Positions 1 to 8,929 of a stretch of 64,000 nucleotides of DNA are shown one piece after another. The notes under the pieces are model-generated. The model saw only the letters and a list, made by a program, of their open reading frames with translations. It ran no database searches and was not told where the DNA came from. The translations under genes were made by a program, and so were the position numbers. How positions within the stretch are numbered: the first letter of the stretch is position 1; every line of letters begins with the position of its first letter. The DNA is from Fen-999 sp964469455 (GTDB taxonomy: Bacteria; Pseudomonadota; Gammaproteobacteria; Burkholderiales; Rhodocyclaceae): assembly GCA_964469455.1 (NCBI GenBank), contig CAYXZX010000002.1:1-64000 (forward strand), written 5' to 3'.

Positions 1-2
1 AG

Positions 3-2009
3 AACCGGCGCGGCGACTGGCTGATTCCGGACAAGGCGGACCTGATCCGCGGCCGTGTCGAGGGCCATCGGGATGGCTTCGGCTTCCTGGTGCCGGACGA
101 GAAAGGCGGCGCCGACCTGTTCCTGCCCGAAAAGGAAATGGCCAAGGTGCTGCACGGCGACCGCGCCATCGCCCGCGTCGTCGGCGTCGACCGCAAGGGA
201 CGGCCCGAGGGCAAGATCGTCGAGGTTACCGAGCGTGCCAACAGCAAGGTGGTCGGCCGCGTGCAGGAGGAGCATGGCGTCTGGTACGTCGTCGCAGAGA
301 ACAAGCGCATCAGCCAGGATATCCTGCTGGCGCCGCCGGAAAAGAAGAGCCTGAGGCCGAAGCACGGCCAGGTGGTCGTCGTCGAACTCGTCGAGCAGCC
401 CTCCAAGCAGTCGCAGCCGATCGGACGATTGGTGGAGATTCTCGGCAACTACGCCGACCCGGGCATGGAAATCGAGATCGCGCTGCGCAAGCATGATCTG
501 CCCTTCGAGTTCTCGAAAGGGGTGCAGGCCGAGGCGAAGAAGCTGCCGGACGAGGTGCGCAAGGCGGACTGGAAAGGCCGCGAGGATCTGACCCAATTGC
601 CGCTGGTCACCATCGACGGTGAAACGGCCAAGGATTTCGACGATGCCGTCTATTGCGAGCGCCAGGGCAAGGGCTATCGGCTCGTCGTCGCCATCGCCGA
701 CGTCTCGCACTACGTGCAGGCGGGCAGTGCCTTGGACAAGGAAGCCTACGAACGCGGCAACTCGGTGTACTTCCCGCGCCGCGTGATTCCGATGCTGCCG
801 GAGAAACTCTCGAACGGCCTTTGCTCGCTCAATCCGAACGTCGAACGCCTGTGCATGGCCTGCGACATGCAGCTTTCGGGCACCGGCGAGATCAAGCGCT
901 ACCGCTTCTATCCGGCGGTGATGTGGTCGCAGGCGCGGCTGACCTATACGGAGGTGGCTGCGGCGCTCTATGAGAATAATGCCAAGGCACGCGGGAAACT
1001 CGCGCCGCTGTTGCCTCATCTGGAGAATCTCGACACCCTGTTCCGCGTGCTGGTCAAGGCGCGGCAAAAGCGCGGCGCCATCGACTTCGAGACGATCGAA
1101 ACGCGCATGGTCTTCGACGCTCATGGCAAGATCGAGCGAATCGAGCCCTACGAGCGCAACGATGCCCATCGGCTGATCGAGGAGTGCATGCTGGCCGCCA
1201 ACGTCTGCGCCTCGGATTTCCTCAAGGAGCGTGAGCATCCGGCGTTGTACCGCATCCACGAAGGGCCGACGCCGGAGAAGCTGGCCAAGCTGAGGGACTT
1301 CCTCGGCACCTTCGGCCTGCAGCTCGGTGGCGGCGACGAGCCGCACGCCAAGGACTATGCCAAGCTGATCGACAAGATCCAGGGCAGGCCGGACAAGCAG
1401 CTCTTGCAGACCGTGATGCTGCGCTCGCTCAAGCAGGCCATCTACAGCCCCGACAATGTCGGCCATTTCGGGCTTGCCTACGAGAGCTACACCCACTTCA
1501 CCTCACCGATCCGCCGCTATCCCGACCTCATGATCCACCGCGGCATAAAGTCAGTGCTGGCGGCACGCCGCTACGAGCCCGGTGACTGGTCGGACATCGG
1601 CCTGCACTGCTCGGCGACCGAGCGCCGGGCCGATGAAGCGACACGCGACGTCGAGTCCTGGCTCAAGTGCTATTACATGCAGGACCGCATCGGCGAGGAG
1701 TTCGAGGGCAGTATTTCTGCCGTCGTGCCTTTCGGCATCTTCGTCGCGCTCGACGATGTTTTCGTGGAAGGGCTGGTGCATGTCTCGGAGTTGGGCGCCG
1801 ACTATTTCCATTTCGACGAGGCGGCGCACGCCATGGTCGGCGAGCGCACTGGCAAGCGCTACCGCCTGTCCGATCGTGTGCGCGTGCAACTCATGCGCGT
1901 CGACATGGAGCAGAACAAGATCGACTTCCGGCTCGTGCCAGAGGCTGTCAGGATGCCGCAGACCAGCGCGGCCCCGGCGGTCGGGCGTCGGGCGCCGTCG
2001 CGTCGCTGA
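3..2009 (+). CDS. rnr: Ribonuclease R, 5'-truncated by the window edge
   Basis: Processive 3'-to-5' exoribonuclease that degrades structured RNA in the cytoplasm. The frame is open from base 3, so the true start lies upstream of the window. Visible order: the end of the N-terminal cold-shock/OB region, then the RNB catalytic domain with the metal-binding Asp cluster in DGETAKDFDDAVY (about visible residues 205-217), and a C-terminal S1 domain (about 565-650, GSISAVVPFGIFVALDD). The lysine-rich tail found in some RNase R proteins is short or absent. Its last 62 bases overlap the 3' end of the convergent LysR gene. It is a housekeeping gene, probably unrelated to the catabolic genes that follow. 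Identity is near certain. Confidence 0.96.
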   Translation, partial: NRRGDWLIPDKADLIRGRVEGHRDGFGFLVPDEKGGADLFLPEKEMAKVLHGDRAIARVVGVDRKGRPEGKIVEVTERANSKVVGRVQEEHGVWYVVAENKRISQDILLAPPEKKSLRPKHGQVVVVELVEQPSKQSQPIGRLVEILGNYADPGMEIEIALRKHDLPFEFSKGVQAEAKKLPDEVRKADWKGREDLTQLPLVTIDGETAKDFDDAVYCERQGKGYRLVVAIADVSHYVQAGSALDKEAYERGNSVYFPRRVIPMLPEKLSNGLCSLNPNVERLCMACDMQLSGTGEIKRYRFYPAVMWSQARLTYTEVAAALYENNAKARGKLAPLLPHLENLDTLFRVLVKARQKRGAIDFETIETRMVFDAHGKIERIEPYERNDAHRLIEECMLAANVCASDFLKEREHPALYRIHEGPTPEKLAKLRDFLGTFGLQLGGGDEPHAKDYAKLIDKIQGRPDKQLLQTVMLRSLKQAIYSPDNVGHFGLAYESYTHFTSPIRRYPDLMIHRGIKSVLAARRYEPGDWSDIGLHCSATERRADEATRDVESWLKCYYMQDRIGEEFEGSISAVVPFGIFVALDDVFVEGLVHVSELGADYFHFDEAAHAMVGERTGKRYRLSDRVRVQLMRVDMEQNKIDFRLVPEAVRMPQTSAAPAVGRRAPSRR

Positions 2010-2916
2010 ACACCTGGCGCAGTTGTTCCCGTATCCAGCGATTGGCGGGATCGCCGTCGGCGCTGGCGTGCCAGTACAGGCAGATTTCATTTTCCGCCAA
2101 TGGCAGTTCGGCGGGTGCCCGAATGATCTGGTTATCGAAGGCGCGGCCGATACCATCGGGTCGCCGGCTTGCCGGCAGTGTCAAGATCAGGTCGGTTTCG
2201 GCAACGATCTGGCTTGCAGCCAGGTAGTCCTGACAGTGCAGCCGGATGCGGCGTTGCATCCCGAGCCGGTTCAATTCCGCATCGAGGAGTGTCGCTCCCT
2301 GCCGCGAGGATGCGACGAGGATGTGCTGCTGGCGCAGATAGGTTTCCATGTCGAGCCTTGCATCCACTTCCGGATGCTTGCGCCGGGCCATGACCACCAG
2401 GCGCTCGGTGGTGATGGGTTCGCGCATGACGTTGGGCGAGTGCGACCAGGCATTGTCCAGCGCCATGTCCATTTTTCCGGAGGCCAGGCGGGATTCGAGT
2501 TGCCCGCGGTCGAAAGGCACGACGATCAGGTCGATGCATGATGCCGTCAACACCCGGCGCAGGAGGGCCGGCAAAAACGTCGCTTCGTCGCCGCCGGGCA
2601 GGCCGATGGAAATTGTGCGCTGGGCCTTGCCGGGATCGAAGGTGAAGGCGCGGCTGAGGGTGCCGTCGAGGGTGCGCAGCGACGTGGCGATCGGTTCGAT
2701 GATGCTCCGGGCCATCGCTGTGGGCACCATGGCGTGCCCCTGGCGTGTAAACAAGGGATCGTCGAACAGCGTGCGCAGGCGCGCCAGGGCGTGGCTGATG
2801 GCCGGCTGGGTGAGGTTCAGCCGGCTGCTGGCGCGTGTGACGCTGCCTTCCGTGTAGATCGCTTCAAACACGACCAGGAGGTTCAGATCGATTCTCGTTG
2901 TGTTGATGGTCTTCAT
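1948..2916 (-). CDS. LysR-family transcriptional regulator
   Basis: Predicted DNA-binding regulator of 322 residues. The N-terminal winged helix-turn-helix is clear at about residues 10-68 (DLNLLVVFEAIYTEGSVTRA, then QPAISHALARLR and DPLFTRQGH). A LysR substrate-binding domain follows to about residue 300. The C-terminal tail is slightly longer than usual and runs into the 3' end of rnr on the opposite strand. It is divergent from the SnoaL-like gene, and a perfect 7-1-7 palindrome sits in the shared upstream region. It is the obvious candidate regulator of the operon that starts there. The inducer is unknown. Confidence 0.93.
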   Translation of the reverse strand: MKTINTTRIDLNLLVVFEAIYTEGSVTRASSRLNLTQPAISHALARLRTLFDDPLFTRQGHAMVPTAMARSIIEPIATSLRTLDGTLSRAFTFDPGKAQRTISIGLPGGDEATFLPALLRRVLTASCIDLIVVPFDRGQLESRLASGKMDMALDNAWSHSPNVMREPITTERLVVMARRKHPEVDARLDMETYLRQQHILVASSRQGATLLDAELNRLGMQRRIRLHCQDYLAASQIVAETDLILTLPASRRPDGIGRAFDNQIIRAPAELPLAENEICLYWHASADGDPANRWIREQLRQVFSDATAPDARPPGPRWSAAS

Positions 2917-2944
2917 GGCTGAAGCACAATGCGGTTTTCTAATT

Positions 2945-2959
2945 ATGAACCTGGTTCAT
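2945..2959. promoter_or_regulatory. Perfect palindrome, putative LysR operator
   Basis: ATGAACC-T-GGTTCAT is a perfect inverted repeat with 7-bp arms. It lies 28 bases upstream of the LysR start codon and about 85 bases upstream of the divergent SnoaL-like gene. LysR regulators commonly bind short dyads between themselves and their target. The assignment to this LysR protein is inference. Confidence 0.5.
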
Positions 2960-3044
2960 GGAGGCAGATGTCGATTCTTCATTTGATTGATTGTTGGGCG
3001 GCCCATACACTTTCGTTTCGTTAACACGACAGTCGAGGTTGCCG

Positions 3045-3461
3045 GTGACGCCAAGCGTGGAAGATCGCCTGGATATTCAGGATTTGTTGTTCCGTTATGC
3101 GCGGGCAGCCGACGAGCGCGACGCCGCCGCCTTTGCCGGTTGTTTCGATGGCGGCAGGGTCCGCATTACCGGACCCGGTTTTGAAGTGACGGATGCGGCG
3201 GAAAACATGGCGATTCTATCGGCCATGTTCGAGTGGACCATGCACAAGGTGCACAACCACCAGTACCGCGTCAGCGGCGACGTCGCGGAAGGTTACTGCT
3301 ACTGCGTGGCGACCCACGTCAAGCGGGACGGCGAAATCCGGACCAGGATCGACTGGCACATCCGTTATGACGATAGGCTGGTTCGGCGGGAGGGACGCTG
3401 GCATTTTGCCGCCCGGCACCTCGATGTCGGCCTGATTGAATCCGCGCCCATCGGCGCGTAA
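3045..3461 (+). CDS. SnoaL-like / NTF2-fold small protein
   Basis: A 138-residue protein of the SnoaL/NTF2-like fold (alpha+beta cone), a family that includes ketosteroid isomerases, polyketide cyclases and ring-hydroxylating beta-like subunits. The N-terminal helix EDRLDIQDLLFRYARAADERD followed by FAGCFDGG is typical. I chose the GTG at 3045 because GAGG lies six bases upstream. A TTG at 2991 would add an atypical N-terminus. It is the first gene of a + operon with an LLM oxidoreductase, SDRs and a crotonase. A substrate isomerase or dehydratase role is possible, but the sequence does not show the reaction. Confidence 0.82.
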   Translation: MTPSVEDRLDIQDLLFRYARAADERDAAAFAGCFDGGRVRITGPGFEVTDAAENMAILSAMFEWTMHKVHNHQYRVSGDVAEGYCYCVATHVKRDGEIRTRIDWHIRYDDRLVRREGRWHFAARHLDVGLIESAPIGA

Positions 3462-3482
3462 CGCATCACGGGAGAACGCTTC

Positions 3483-4379
3483 ATGCGACTTGCAATCGGC
3501 CTGTTCGGGCTGCAAAACTGGTTCGGCGGGGATTTCGCGTCGGTCGTCGACGTCATCCGCATGGCCGACGACAAGGGCGTCGATCAGGTCAGCCTGACCG
3601 ATCACGTGGTCATGGGCGAGCGGGTGGATCGCTATCCCTACGGTACCTTTCCCGTCCCGCTGGATACGCCCTGGTATGAACCCGTCACCGTCCTGGCGGC
3701 GATCGCCGCCGCCACCCGGCGCATTCGCCTGTCCACCGGCATCCTGATCTCGCCGCTGCGGCCGGCCGTGCTGCTGGCCAAGCAGCTGGCGACGCTCGAT
3801 GTGATGTCGCGCGGCCGTGTGGAGATCGGCATCGGCACGGGTTGGCAGCGCGAGGAATACGAGGCGAGCGGCATGGACTTCGAGCGCCGTTACCGCATCC
3901 TCGACGAGCAGGTGCGAGTGTGTCGCGCCCTGTGGTCCGAGGCACCGACCAGTTTCCAGGGCGAGATGGTCAAGCTCGACCGCATTCACCAGTGGCCCCG
4001 ACCGGTCCAGCGGCATCTGCCGATCTGGATGGGGATCGCGCCCACGCCGCGCAACTGCCGGCGCATCGCCGAACTGGCGGATGGCTGGATTCCCATGTTG
4101 CAGGATCCGAAGGCATTGGCTGCGGCGCTGGCCGACATCCGTACAGCCTTCGAGGCAAGGGGCCGCGATTTCACCGGTTTCCAGACCCGCGTGGTGCTGC
4201 CCGGGGTCTTTCGTGCCGACGGCACGCCCGATCTGGCGGCATCGCTGGCGGCAATCCCGGCTTTGAAGGCGGCCGGCGTCACCATGATCGAAGTTCTCCC
4301 GGTCATGTTCTGCCGGGGCCCCGACGACTTCGCGGGCTTGGTGGAACAGACCCTCGATGCGACAAAGGGGGCAACATGA
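3483..4379 (+). CDS. LLM-class (luciferase-like) flavin/F420-type oxidoreductase
   Basis: A 298-residue TIM-barrel oxidoreductase of the luciferase-like superfamily, resembling groups usually annotated as F420-dependent. Landmarks are the barrel strand with RIRLSTGILISPLR at about 80, the conserved IGIGTGWQREEYEASG at about 116-131, and the following FERRYRILDEQVRVCRALW segment. The ATG is preceded by GGGAGA. Its stop overlaps the start of the next SDR gene as ATGA, so translation is probably coupled. The cofactor (FMN or F420) and substrate cannot be read from sequence. It may reduce or monooxygenate an intermediate. Confidence 0.88.
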   Translation: MRLAIGLFGLQNWFGGDFASVVDVIRMADDKGVDQVSLTDHVVMGERVDRYPYGTFPVPLDTPWYEPVTVLAAIAAATRRIRLSTGILISPLRPAVLLAKQLATLDVMSRGRVEIGIGTGWQREEYEASGMDFERRYRILDEQVRVCRALWSEAPTSFQGEMVKLDRIHQWPRPVQRHLPIWMGIAPTPRNCRRIAELADGWIPMLQDPKALAAALADIRTAFEARGRDFTGFQTRVVLPGVFRADGTPDLAASLAAIPALKAAGVTMIEVLPVMFCRGPDDFAGLVEQTLDATKGAT

Positions 4380-5212
4380 AGAACGCGCTCGATTTCAACG
4401 GCAAGGTCGTGCTGGTCACCGGCGGCGGAGGCGGCATCGGTCGCGGTATTGCCGAAGCATTCGACCGGTGTGGCGCGCAAGTGGTGGTGGCCGAGATCGA
4501 TCCAGCCCGCGCCGATGACACGCGTGCCGCGCTTGGCAAGACGTCCAAGGTCTCGGTTACCGACGTGCGCGACAGTGCCGCCGTTGACGCATTGCTCCAG
4601 GACGTGGCCGCTCGCTACGGCCGCCTGGACGTGCTGGTTAACAATGTGGGTGATTTCCTCGGCATCGTCAAGCCACTCGAGGATTACACCGACGCAGACT
4701 TCGACGCCCTGTTCGCCGTCAACCTGCGCCAGGTTTTCCAGGTGACGCGCGCGTCGTTGCCCCTGATGAAGAAGACCGGACCGGGCGGCAGCATCATCAG
4801 CGTGTCATCGATCGAGGCTTTTCGCGGGATCCCGATCAACATCGTTTACTCGGCGTTCAAGGCCGGCATCACGGGATTCACCAAGAGCCTGGCGCTGGAA
4901 CTCGGCCGGTCCGGCATTCGGGTGAATGCCATCGCGCCCGAAACCACGGAATCCGAGCAGGTCAAGCCGTCGGCATGGATTCCCGAGCAATACCAAGAGC
5001 ATATCGCGCGCTGGATTCCGCTCGGCCGCTTTGGCACGCCCGCCGATGCCGCGGGTTGTGCCCTGTTCCTGGCCAGCGAATTGGCCGGCTGGGTCACGGG
5101 TACCACCATACACCTCGATGGTGGTGCACTGGCCGCCGGCGGCTGGTATCGGACGCCACAAGGGGGTTGGACCAACGTGCCGGTCATCAGCGGCAACGGC
5201 ATGGTCTTCTGA
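4376..5212 (+). CDS. SDR-family oxidoreductase
   Basis: Classical short-chain dehydrogenase/reductase of 278 residues. The Rossmann glycine motif TGGGGGIG is at 15-22, NNVG at about 84-87, and the catalytic YSAFK at Tyr158/Lys162 follows SVSSIEAFRG. The start is the ATG at 4376, which overlaps the previous stop. The longer in-frame extension upstream is out-of-frame reading of the LLM gene. A C-terminal extension (GGWYRTPQGGW) goes slightly beyond the usual SDR end. It probably oxidises or reduces a hydroxyl/keto group on a CoA- or ring-bound intermediate with NAD(P). The substrate is unknown. Confidence 0.92.
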   Translation: MKNALDFNGKVVLVTGGGGGIGRGIAEAFDRCGAQVVVAEIDPARADDTRAALGKTSKVSVTDVRDSAAVDALLQDVAARYGRLDVLVNNVGDFLGIVKPLEDYTDADFDALFAVNLRQVFQVTRASLPLMKKTGPGGSIISVSSIEAFRGIPINIVYSAFKAGITGFTKSLALELGRSGIRVNAIAPETTESEQVKPSAWIPEQYQEHIARWIPLGRFGTPADAAGCALFLASELAGWVTGTTIHLDGGALAAGGWYRTPQGGWTNVPVISGNGMVF

Positions 5213-5233
5213 TATGACAGAAGAGGAATGGCA

Positions 5234-6067
5234 ATGAGAAAGGTAGCAATCGTCACCGGGGCAACGCGTGGCATAGGCAAGGCTGCCGCACTCAGTCTGG
5301 CCCGAGCGGGTTTTGATGTCACGGTCACCGGCCGTACGCTCAAGGAAGGTCAGGGTACGGCCACGATGCCGTATGCCGCAGACGGCCAGCAGGTTGCGGT
5401 TCCCGGCAGCCTCGAGACAACGGTCGAGCAAGTCCAAGCCCTCGGGGCCGAGGCACTGCCGGTGGTGATGGATGTGCTGGATCGCTCGACCATGGATGCC
5501 GTGGTGGAGCAAACCCTGGCGAAGTGGGGACGCATCGACCTGCTGCTCAACAACGCGCTCTACCAGGGACCGGGTCTCATGTTTTCCTTCGCCGAATTCA
5601 CCTTCGAGCAACTGGAAAAGAGTGTCATGGGCAATATGGTGAACCAGGCATACCTGGCGCGCCTGGCGCTTCCGGCGATGATCCGGCAGGGCGGCGGCAC
5701 CTATATCAGCCTGAGCTCGAATGCCGCCGTGTCACCGCCACCGGCGCCACCCGGCAAGGGCGGCTGGGGTTTCGTCTATGGCGCGCCGAAATCCGGTTTC
5801 CATCGTATCGCTGAGTTCATACATGTCGAGCATGCCAAGGATGGCATTCTGGCGTTCAACGTCGAACCGGGCTTCACGGTGACCGAGGCCACCGTGGCAA
5901 TGTTTGGAGCGAATTCGGCGGCGGAGTTCAATCGCCATGCGACGCGACCGGAAACCACGGGTGATGTGATTGCCTGGCTGGCGACTCGGCCCGAAGCCCG
6001 ATCGTTGTCGGGCACGCTGATCAGCTCCCCGGATTTCTTCAAGAGCCGAGGCATCGTTTTTCCGTAG
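5234..6067 (+). CDS. SDR-family oxidoreductase
   Basis: Short-chain dehydrogenase/reductase of 277 residues with TGATRGIG near the N-terminus, NNALYQGP after the fourth strand, and catalytic YGAPK at Tyr182/Lys186. The active-site loop is proline rich (SPPPAPPGKGG). Two in-frame ATGs compete. The one at 5234 is preferred because AAGAGG ends seven bases before it, whereas the ATG at 5228 lies only one base after that Shine-Dalgarno. It follows the preceding SDR by about 20 bases in the same operon. NAD(P)-linked alcohol/ketone conversion is expected; the substrate is unknown. Confidence 0.9.
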   Translation: MRKVAIVTGATRGIGKAAALSLARAGFDVTVTGRTLKEGQGTATMPYAADGQQVAVPGSLETTVEQVQALGAEALPVVMDVLDRSTMDAVVEQTLAKWGRIDLLLNNALYQGPGLMFSFAEFTFEQLEKSVMGNMVNQAYLARLALPAMIRQGGGTYISLSSNAAVSPPPAPPGKGGWGFVYGAPKSGFHRIAEFIHVEHAKDGILAFNVEPGFTVTEATVAMFGANSAAEFNRHATRPETTGDVIAWLATRPEARSLSGTLISSPDFFKSRGIVFP

Positions 6068-6087
6068 GATAGAGGCAGGAGCACCCA

Positions 6088-6888
6088 ATGAACTCGTCAG
6101 TATTGCTGCTGGAAAAGCAGGGTGCGGTTGCCACCTTGACGCTCAATCGCCCCGACGCGATGAACGCGTTCTCGGCGGAACTCCGCCTTGCGCTCGGGCA
6201 GGCGTTTCGTGAACTTCGTGCGGATCCGGAGATTCGGGTTGCCATCGTGACAGGTGCCGGGCGGGCATTTTGCGCCGGGATGGATTTGAAGGAGTTGAGC
6301 AGCGGTGGCGATGGCGCCTCGGGTTTCGACAAGAGCGTCGTTGGACAGGACATGGCCGAGGCCATCGCCGAGTTCGAAGGTCCCGTCATTGCCGCGGTCA
6401 ACGGTCATGCCGTGACTGCCGGTTTTGAACTGGCCTTGGCATGCGATCTGATCATCGCGTCAACCGAGGCCAAGTTCGCCGACACGCATGCGCGGGTCGG
6501 CATACTGCCGGGATGGGGACTGGGTGTGCGGTTGCCTCGCCTCATTGGCATCAATCGGGCCAAGGAGCTGAGTTTCACCGGCAACACGCTGAGCGCGGCG
6601 CAAGCATACGAGTGGGGCCTGGTCAATCGCGTCGTGGCTCCGGAGGAATTGCTTCCCACCTGTCGCAACCTCGCCAACCAGATGGCGAGTTGTGTCCCCC
6701 AGGTGCTGCGGGAATATAAGCAGTTGATTGATACAGCCTATGGCATGCACTTGCCGGACGCCCTGCGCCATGAGAAGGCCGCTGGAATCGAATCGGCAAA
6801 ACGGGTTAGCGCCGCCATCATCGCGACACGTCGCGAAGGCGTTCTTGACCGCGGACGGAAGCAGACAGAGGAATCCGGAAAAGGGTGA
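6088..6888 (+). CDS. Enoyl-CoA hydratase/isomerase (crotonase) family protein
   Basis: Crotonase-fold protein of 266 residues acting on acyl-CoA. The first oxyanion-hole strand GAGRAFCAGMDLKEL and the segment NGHAVTAGFELALACDL are present. The Glu equivalent to the first catalytic Glu of hydratases is kept (AGFELAL). The second, normally in a P-E-x-x-x-G motif, is replaced: the sequence reads THARVGILPG, placing His there. It may therefore be an isomerase, hydrolase or retro-Claisen-type crotonase rather than a standard hydratase. A GGAG lies upstream of the ATG. The stop overlaps an alternative GTG start of the next SDR. Confidence 0.9.
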   Translation: MNSSVLLLEKQGAVATLTLNRPDAMNAFSAELRLALGQAFRELRADPEIRVAIVTGAGRAFCAGMDLKELSSGGDGASGFDKSVVGQDMAEAIAEFEGPVIAAVNGHAVTAGFELALACDLIIASTEAKFADTHARVGILPGWGLGVRLPRLIGINRAKELSFTGNTLSAAQAYEWGLVNRVVAPEELLPTCRNLANQMASCVPQVLREYKQLIDTAYGMHLPDALRHEKAAGIESAKRVSAAIIATRREGVLDRGRKQTEESGKG

Positions 6889-6893
6889 GATTC

Positions 6894-7709
6894 ATGAAGC
6901 CGCTTGAGGGGAAAGCAGTCATCATTACTGGCGCCGGCGGCGGCATCGGACGGCCGGCAGCCCGGATGCTGGCCGATGCCGGAGCCCGGGTGATCGTCAG
7001 CGATATTCGCGAGGATGCGACCAACATCACTCGGGACCAGATCATCCAGAGCGGTGGCGAGGCCATCGCCGTGCCGGCCGACATCACCAAGGAGCCGGAT
7101 GTTCGCGCACTCGTGGAGGCCGCGAGGATATTTGGCGGGGTTGACGTGCTCGTGAATAACGGTGGCGGCAGCCTGGCGCGGGACCTGGACATCATCTCCA
7201 TGGACGTCGACGTCTGGGATGCAACCATGGCTCTCAACGCCAAGGGGCCGATGCTATGCTGCAAGCATGCCATTCCGGACATGCTCAAGCGTGGCGGAGG
7301 CTCGATTGTCAATATCTCATCTGGCGCTGCATTGAGCGGGCAGTTGGGAATTCCGGCATACAGCGCCGCCAAGGCCGCCGTGATCGCGCTCACCCGTTCG
7401 GTCGCCACCCTCTATGGTCAGAAGGGCATACGCTGTAACGCCATTGCGCCGGGACTGATATTGCACGAACGACTGGCAGAGATCTTCCCCATCGAGCAGA
7501 TCAGGATTGATGCGGAGAACATTCTCACGCCTCGGGCAGGAACTCCCGAGGACATTGCCGCCACGGTGATATTCCTTGCTTCCGATCAGGCACGATTCAT
7601 CAACGCGCAGGTATTGCCGGTCGACGGCGGGCTGTTGGCGCATACGCCGACCTATGCGCAAACGCGGGCGATGGGATCGAAACGGCTCGAGGTAAAGGAA
7701 CGGAGCTGA
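6894..7709 (+). CDS. SDR-family oxidoreductase
   Basis: Short-chain dehydrogenase/reductase of 271 residues. Motifs are TGAGGGIG at about 12-19, NNGGG in the NNAG position, and catalytic YSAAK at Tyr156/Lys160 after NISSGAALSG. I prefer the ATG at 6894, which follows AAGGGTGAG at good spacing. A GTG at 6885 would overlap the crotonase stop and add three residues. The C-terminus (DGGLLAHTPTYAQ) is that of the 3-oxoacyl-reductase-like group. It is the fourth oxidoreductase in this operon and precedes a second LLM gene. Substrate unknown. Confidence 0.91.
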   Translation: MKPLEGKAVIITGAGGGIGRPAARMLADAGARVIVSDIREDATNITRDQIIQSGGEAIAVPADITKEPDVRALVEAARIFGGVDVLVNNGGGSLARDLDIISMDVDVWDATMALNAKGPMLCCKHAIPDMLKRGGGSIVNISSGAALSGQLGIPAYSAAKAAVIALTRSVATLYGQKGIRCNAIAPGLILHERLAEIFPIEQIRIDAENILTPRAGTPEDIAATVIFLASDQARFINAQVLPVDGGLLAHTPTYAQTRAMGSKRLEVKERS

Positions 7710-7732
7710 ACTCATAACTTGGGTGCGTGATC

Positions 7733-8761
7733 ATGGAAATCTTTGCGGTAGCTCCCGAAAATCTTGGTCTCGGTGCCATTGGTGCCTTTGCCCAGCGTGT
7801 CGAGGCGATGGGCTACGACGGCCTGTTCGTTCCGGATGCAGTTCACGATGGCCTGCTACTGGCCGGGCGGGCACTGGCCAGCACCAGTCGCCTTCGAGTC
7901 GGGATTTCGGTCCTGGTGGCCTTCCCCCGTAGCCCCATGAATGTGGCATTGGCCGCGTGGGACCTGCAAAGCATGTCGGGCGGACGCTTCGAACTGGGAC
8001 TGGGGACCCAGATCAAACAGAATGTCGAGGATCGCTACTCGGCCAGATGGCTGCCGCCAGCAGCCGGGATGCGTGAGTATTTGGGAGCCCTTCGGGCGAT
8101 TTTTCGCAGCTTCCGCACGCGGGAACCGCTGAATTTCGTTGGCGAGCATTACCGATTTACACGCCTGCAGCCGTTCTTCAATCCGGGACCCATCGATGCC
8201 CCCGACGTGCCCGTCATGCTGGGTGCCGTGGGCCCCAAGATGCTGAATCTCGTCGGAGAGGCTGCCGATGGAATGCATACGCATCCGACCAACACGTCGG
8301 CACGATACCTCCGGGAGGCGATCCTGCCGCAGGTTGCAGCGGGTACCGCCCGGCGCAATCCGTCGCTTCAGGCACCCTTGATCTGCGCGAATGAACTTGT
8401 CGCCAGCGGATCCGATGATGCGACCGTGAGGGCCGAAAGGGAGCGGTTTCGCGGCATGTTGGCATTCGTGTTTTCGACGCCAGCCTATTGGCCCAGCCTC
8501 GAGATGTTCGGCTGGAAGGATGTCGGGGAACGATTGCTGCAAATGACGCGCGAAGGGCGCTGGAAGGAAATGCCTGGCCTGTTGTCCGACACGCTACTGG
8601 ACGAGTTCCTCGTGAGCGGCCGATTCGAGGAACTTCCGGAAGCCTTGGCATCGCGTTTTGAGGGGCTGGTGCAGCGCGTTACCTTGACGGTTCCGTTGCG
8701 GCCGGAGGATGACCGGGCGAATGCGAAGGCTATCGAGGCAATTCGTCGTCGCTTGTCGTAG
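7733..8761 (+). CDS. LLM-class flavin/F420-type oxidoreductase
   Basis: Luciferase-like TIM-barrel protein of 342 residues. It is clearly a paralogue of the gene at 37253: both share VAFPRSPMN/AT followed by AAWDLQ and GLGTQ(I/V)K, a conserved FFNPGPI segment, and similar length. This is the subgroup usually annotated as F420-dependent. The ATG at 7733 is preferred over a GTG two codons earlier. It ends the first catabolic operon, and 168 bases with no gene follow before the efflux operon. The reaction is not determinable; oxidation or reduction of a cyclic intermediate is a guess. Confidence 0.88.
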   Translation: MEIFAVAPENLGLGAIGAFAQRVEAMGYDGLFVPDAVHDGLLLAGRALASTSRLRVGISVLVAFPRSPMNVALAAWDLQSMSGGRFELGLGTQIKQNVEDRYSARWLPPAAGMREYLGALRAIFRSFRTREPLNFVGEHYRFTRLQPFFNPGPIDAPDVPVMLGAVGPKMLNLVGEAADGMHTHPTNTSARYLREAILPQVAAGTARRNPSLQAPLICANELVASGSDDATVRAERERFRGMLAFVFSTPAYWPSLEMFGWKDVGERLLQMTREGRWKEMPGLLSDTLLDEFLVSGRFEELPEALASRFEGLVQRVTLTVPLRPEDDRANAKAIEAIRRRLS

Positions 8762-8929
8762 ACATGCAAGCGGCGGGGCAACTCGACCGCTGATGCTACA
8801 ATTGATTATTTAGCAAACCGGGGAATCGCGTCGACAACAACGCTGTAGTTCGGCCGTCGTTCGGCGGGTACAGGGTTTATCGGGAATTCGCGATCGCGGC
8901 CGAATCCTTCAATTTGCACTGAGATCAAC

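Noticed and set aside
8764..8795. AGCGG/CCGCT stem after the LLM gene as a terminator
   Set aside because: The stem is only five base pairs with a 13-base loop and no T-run follows.
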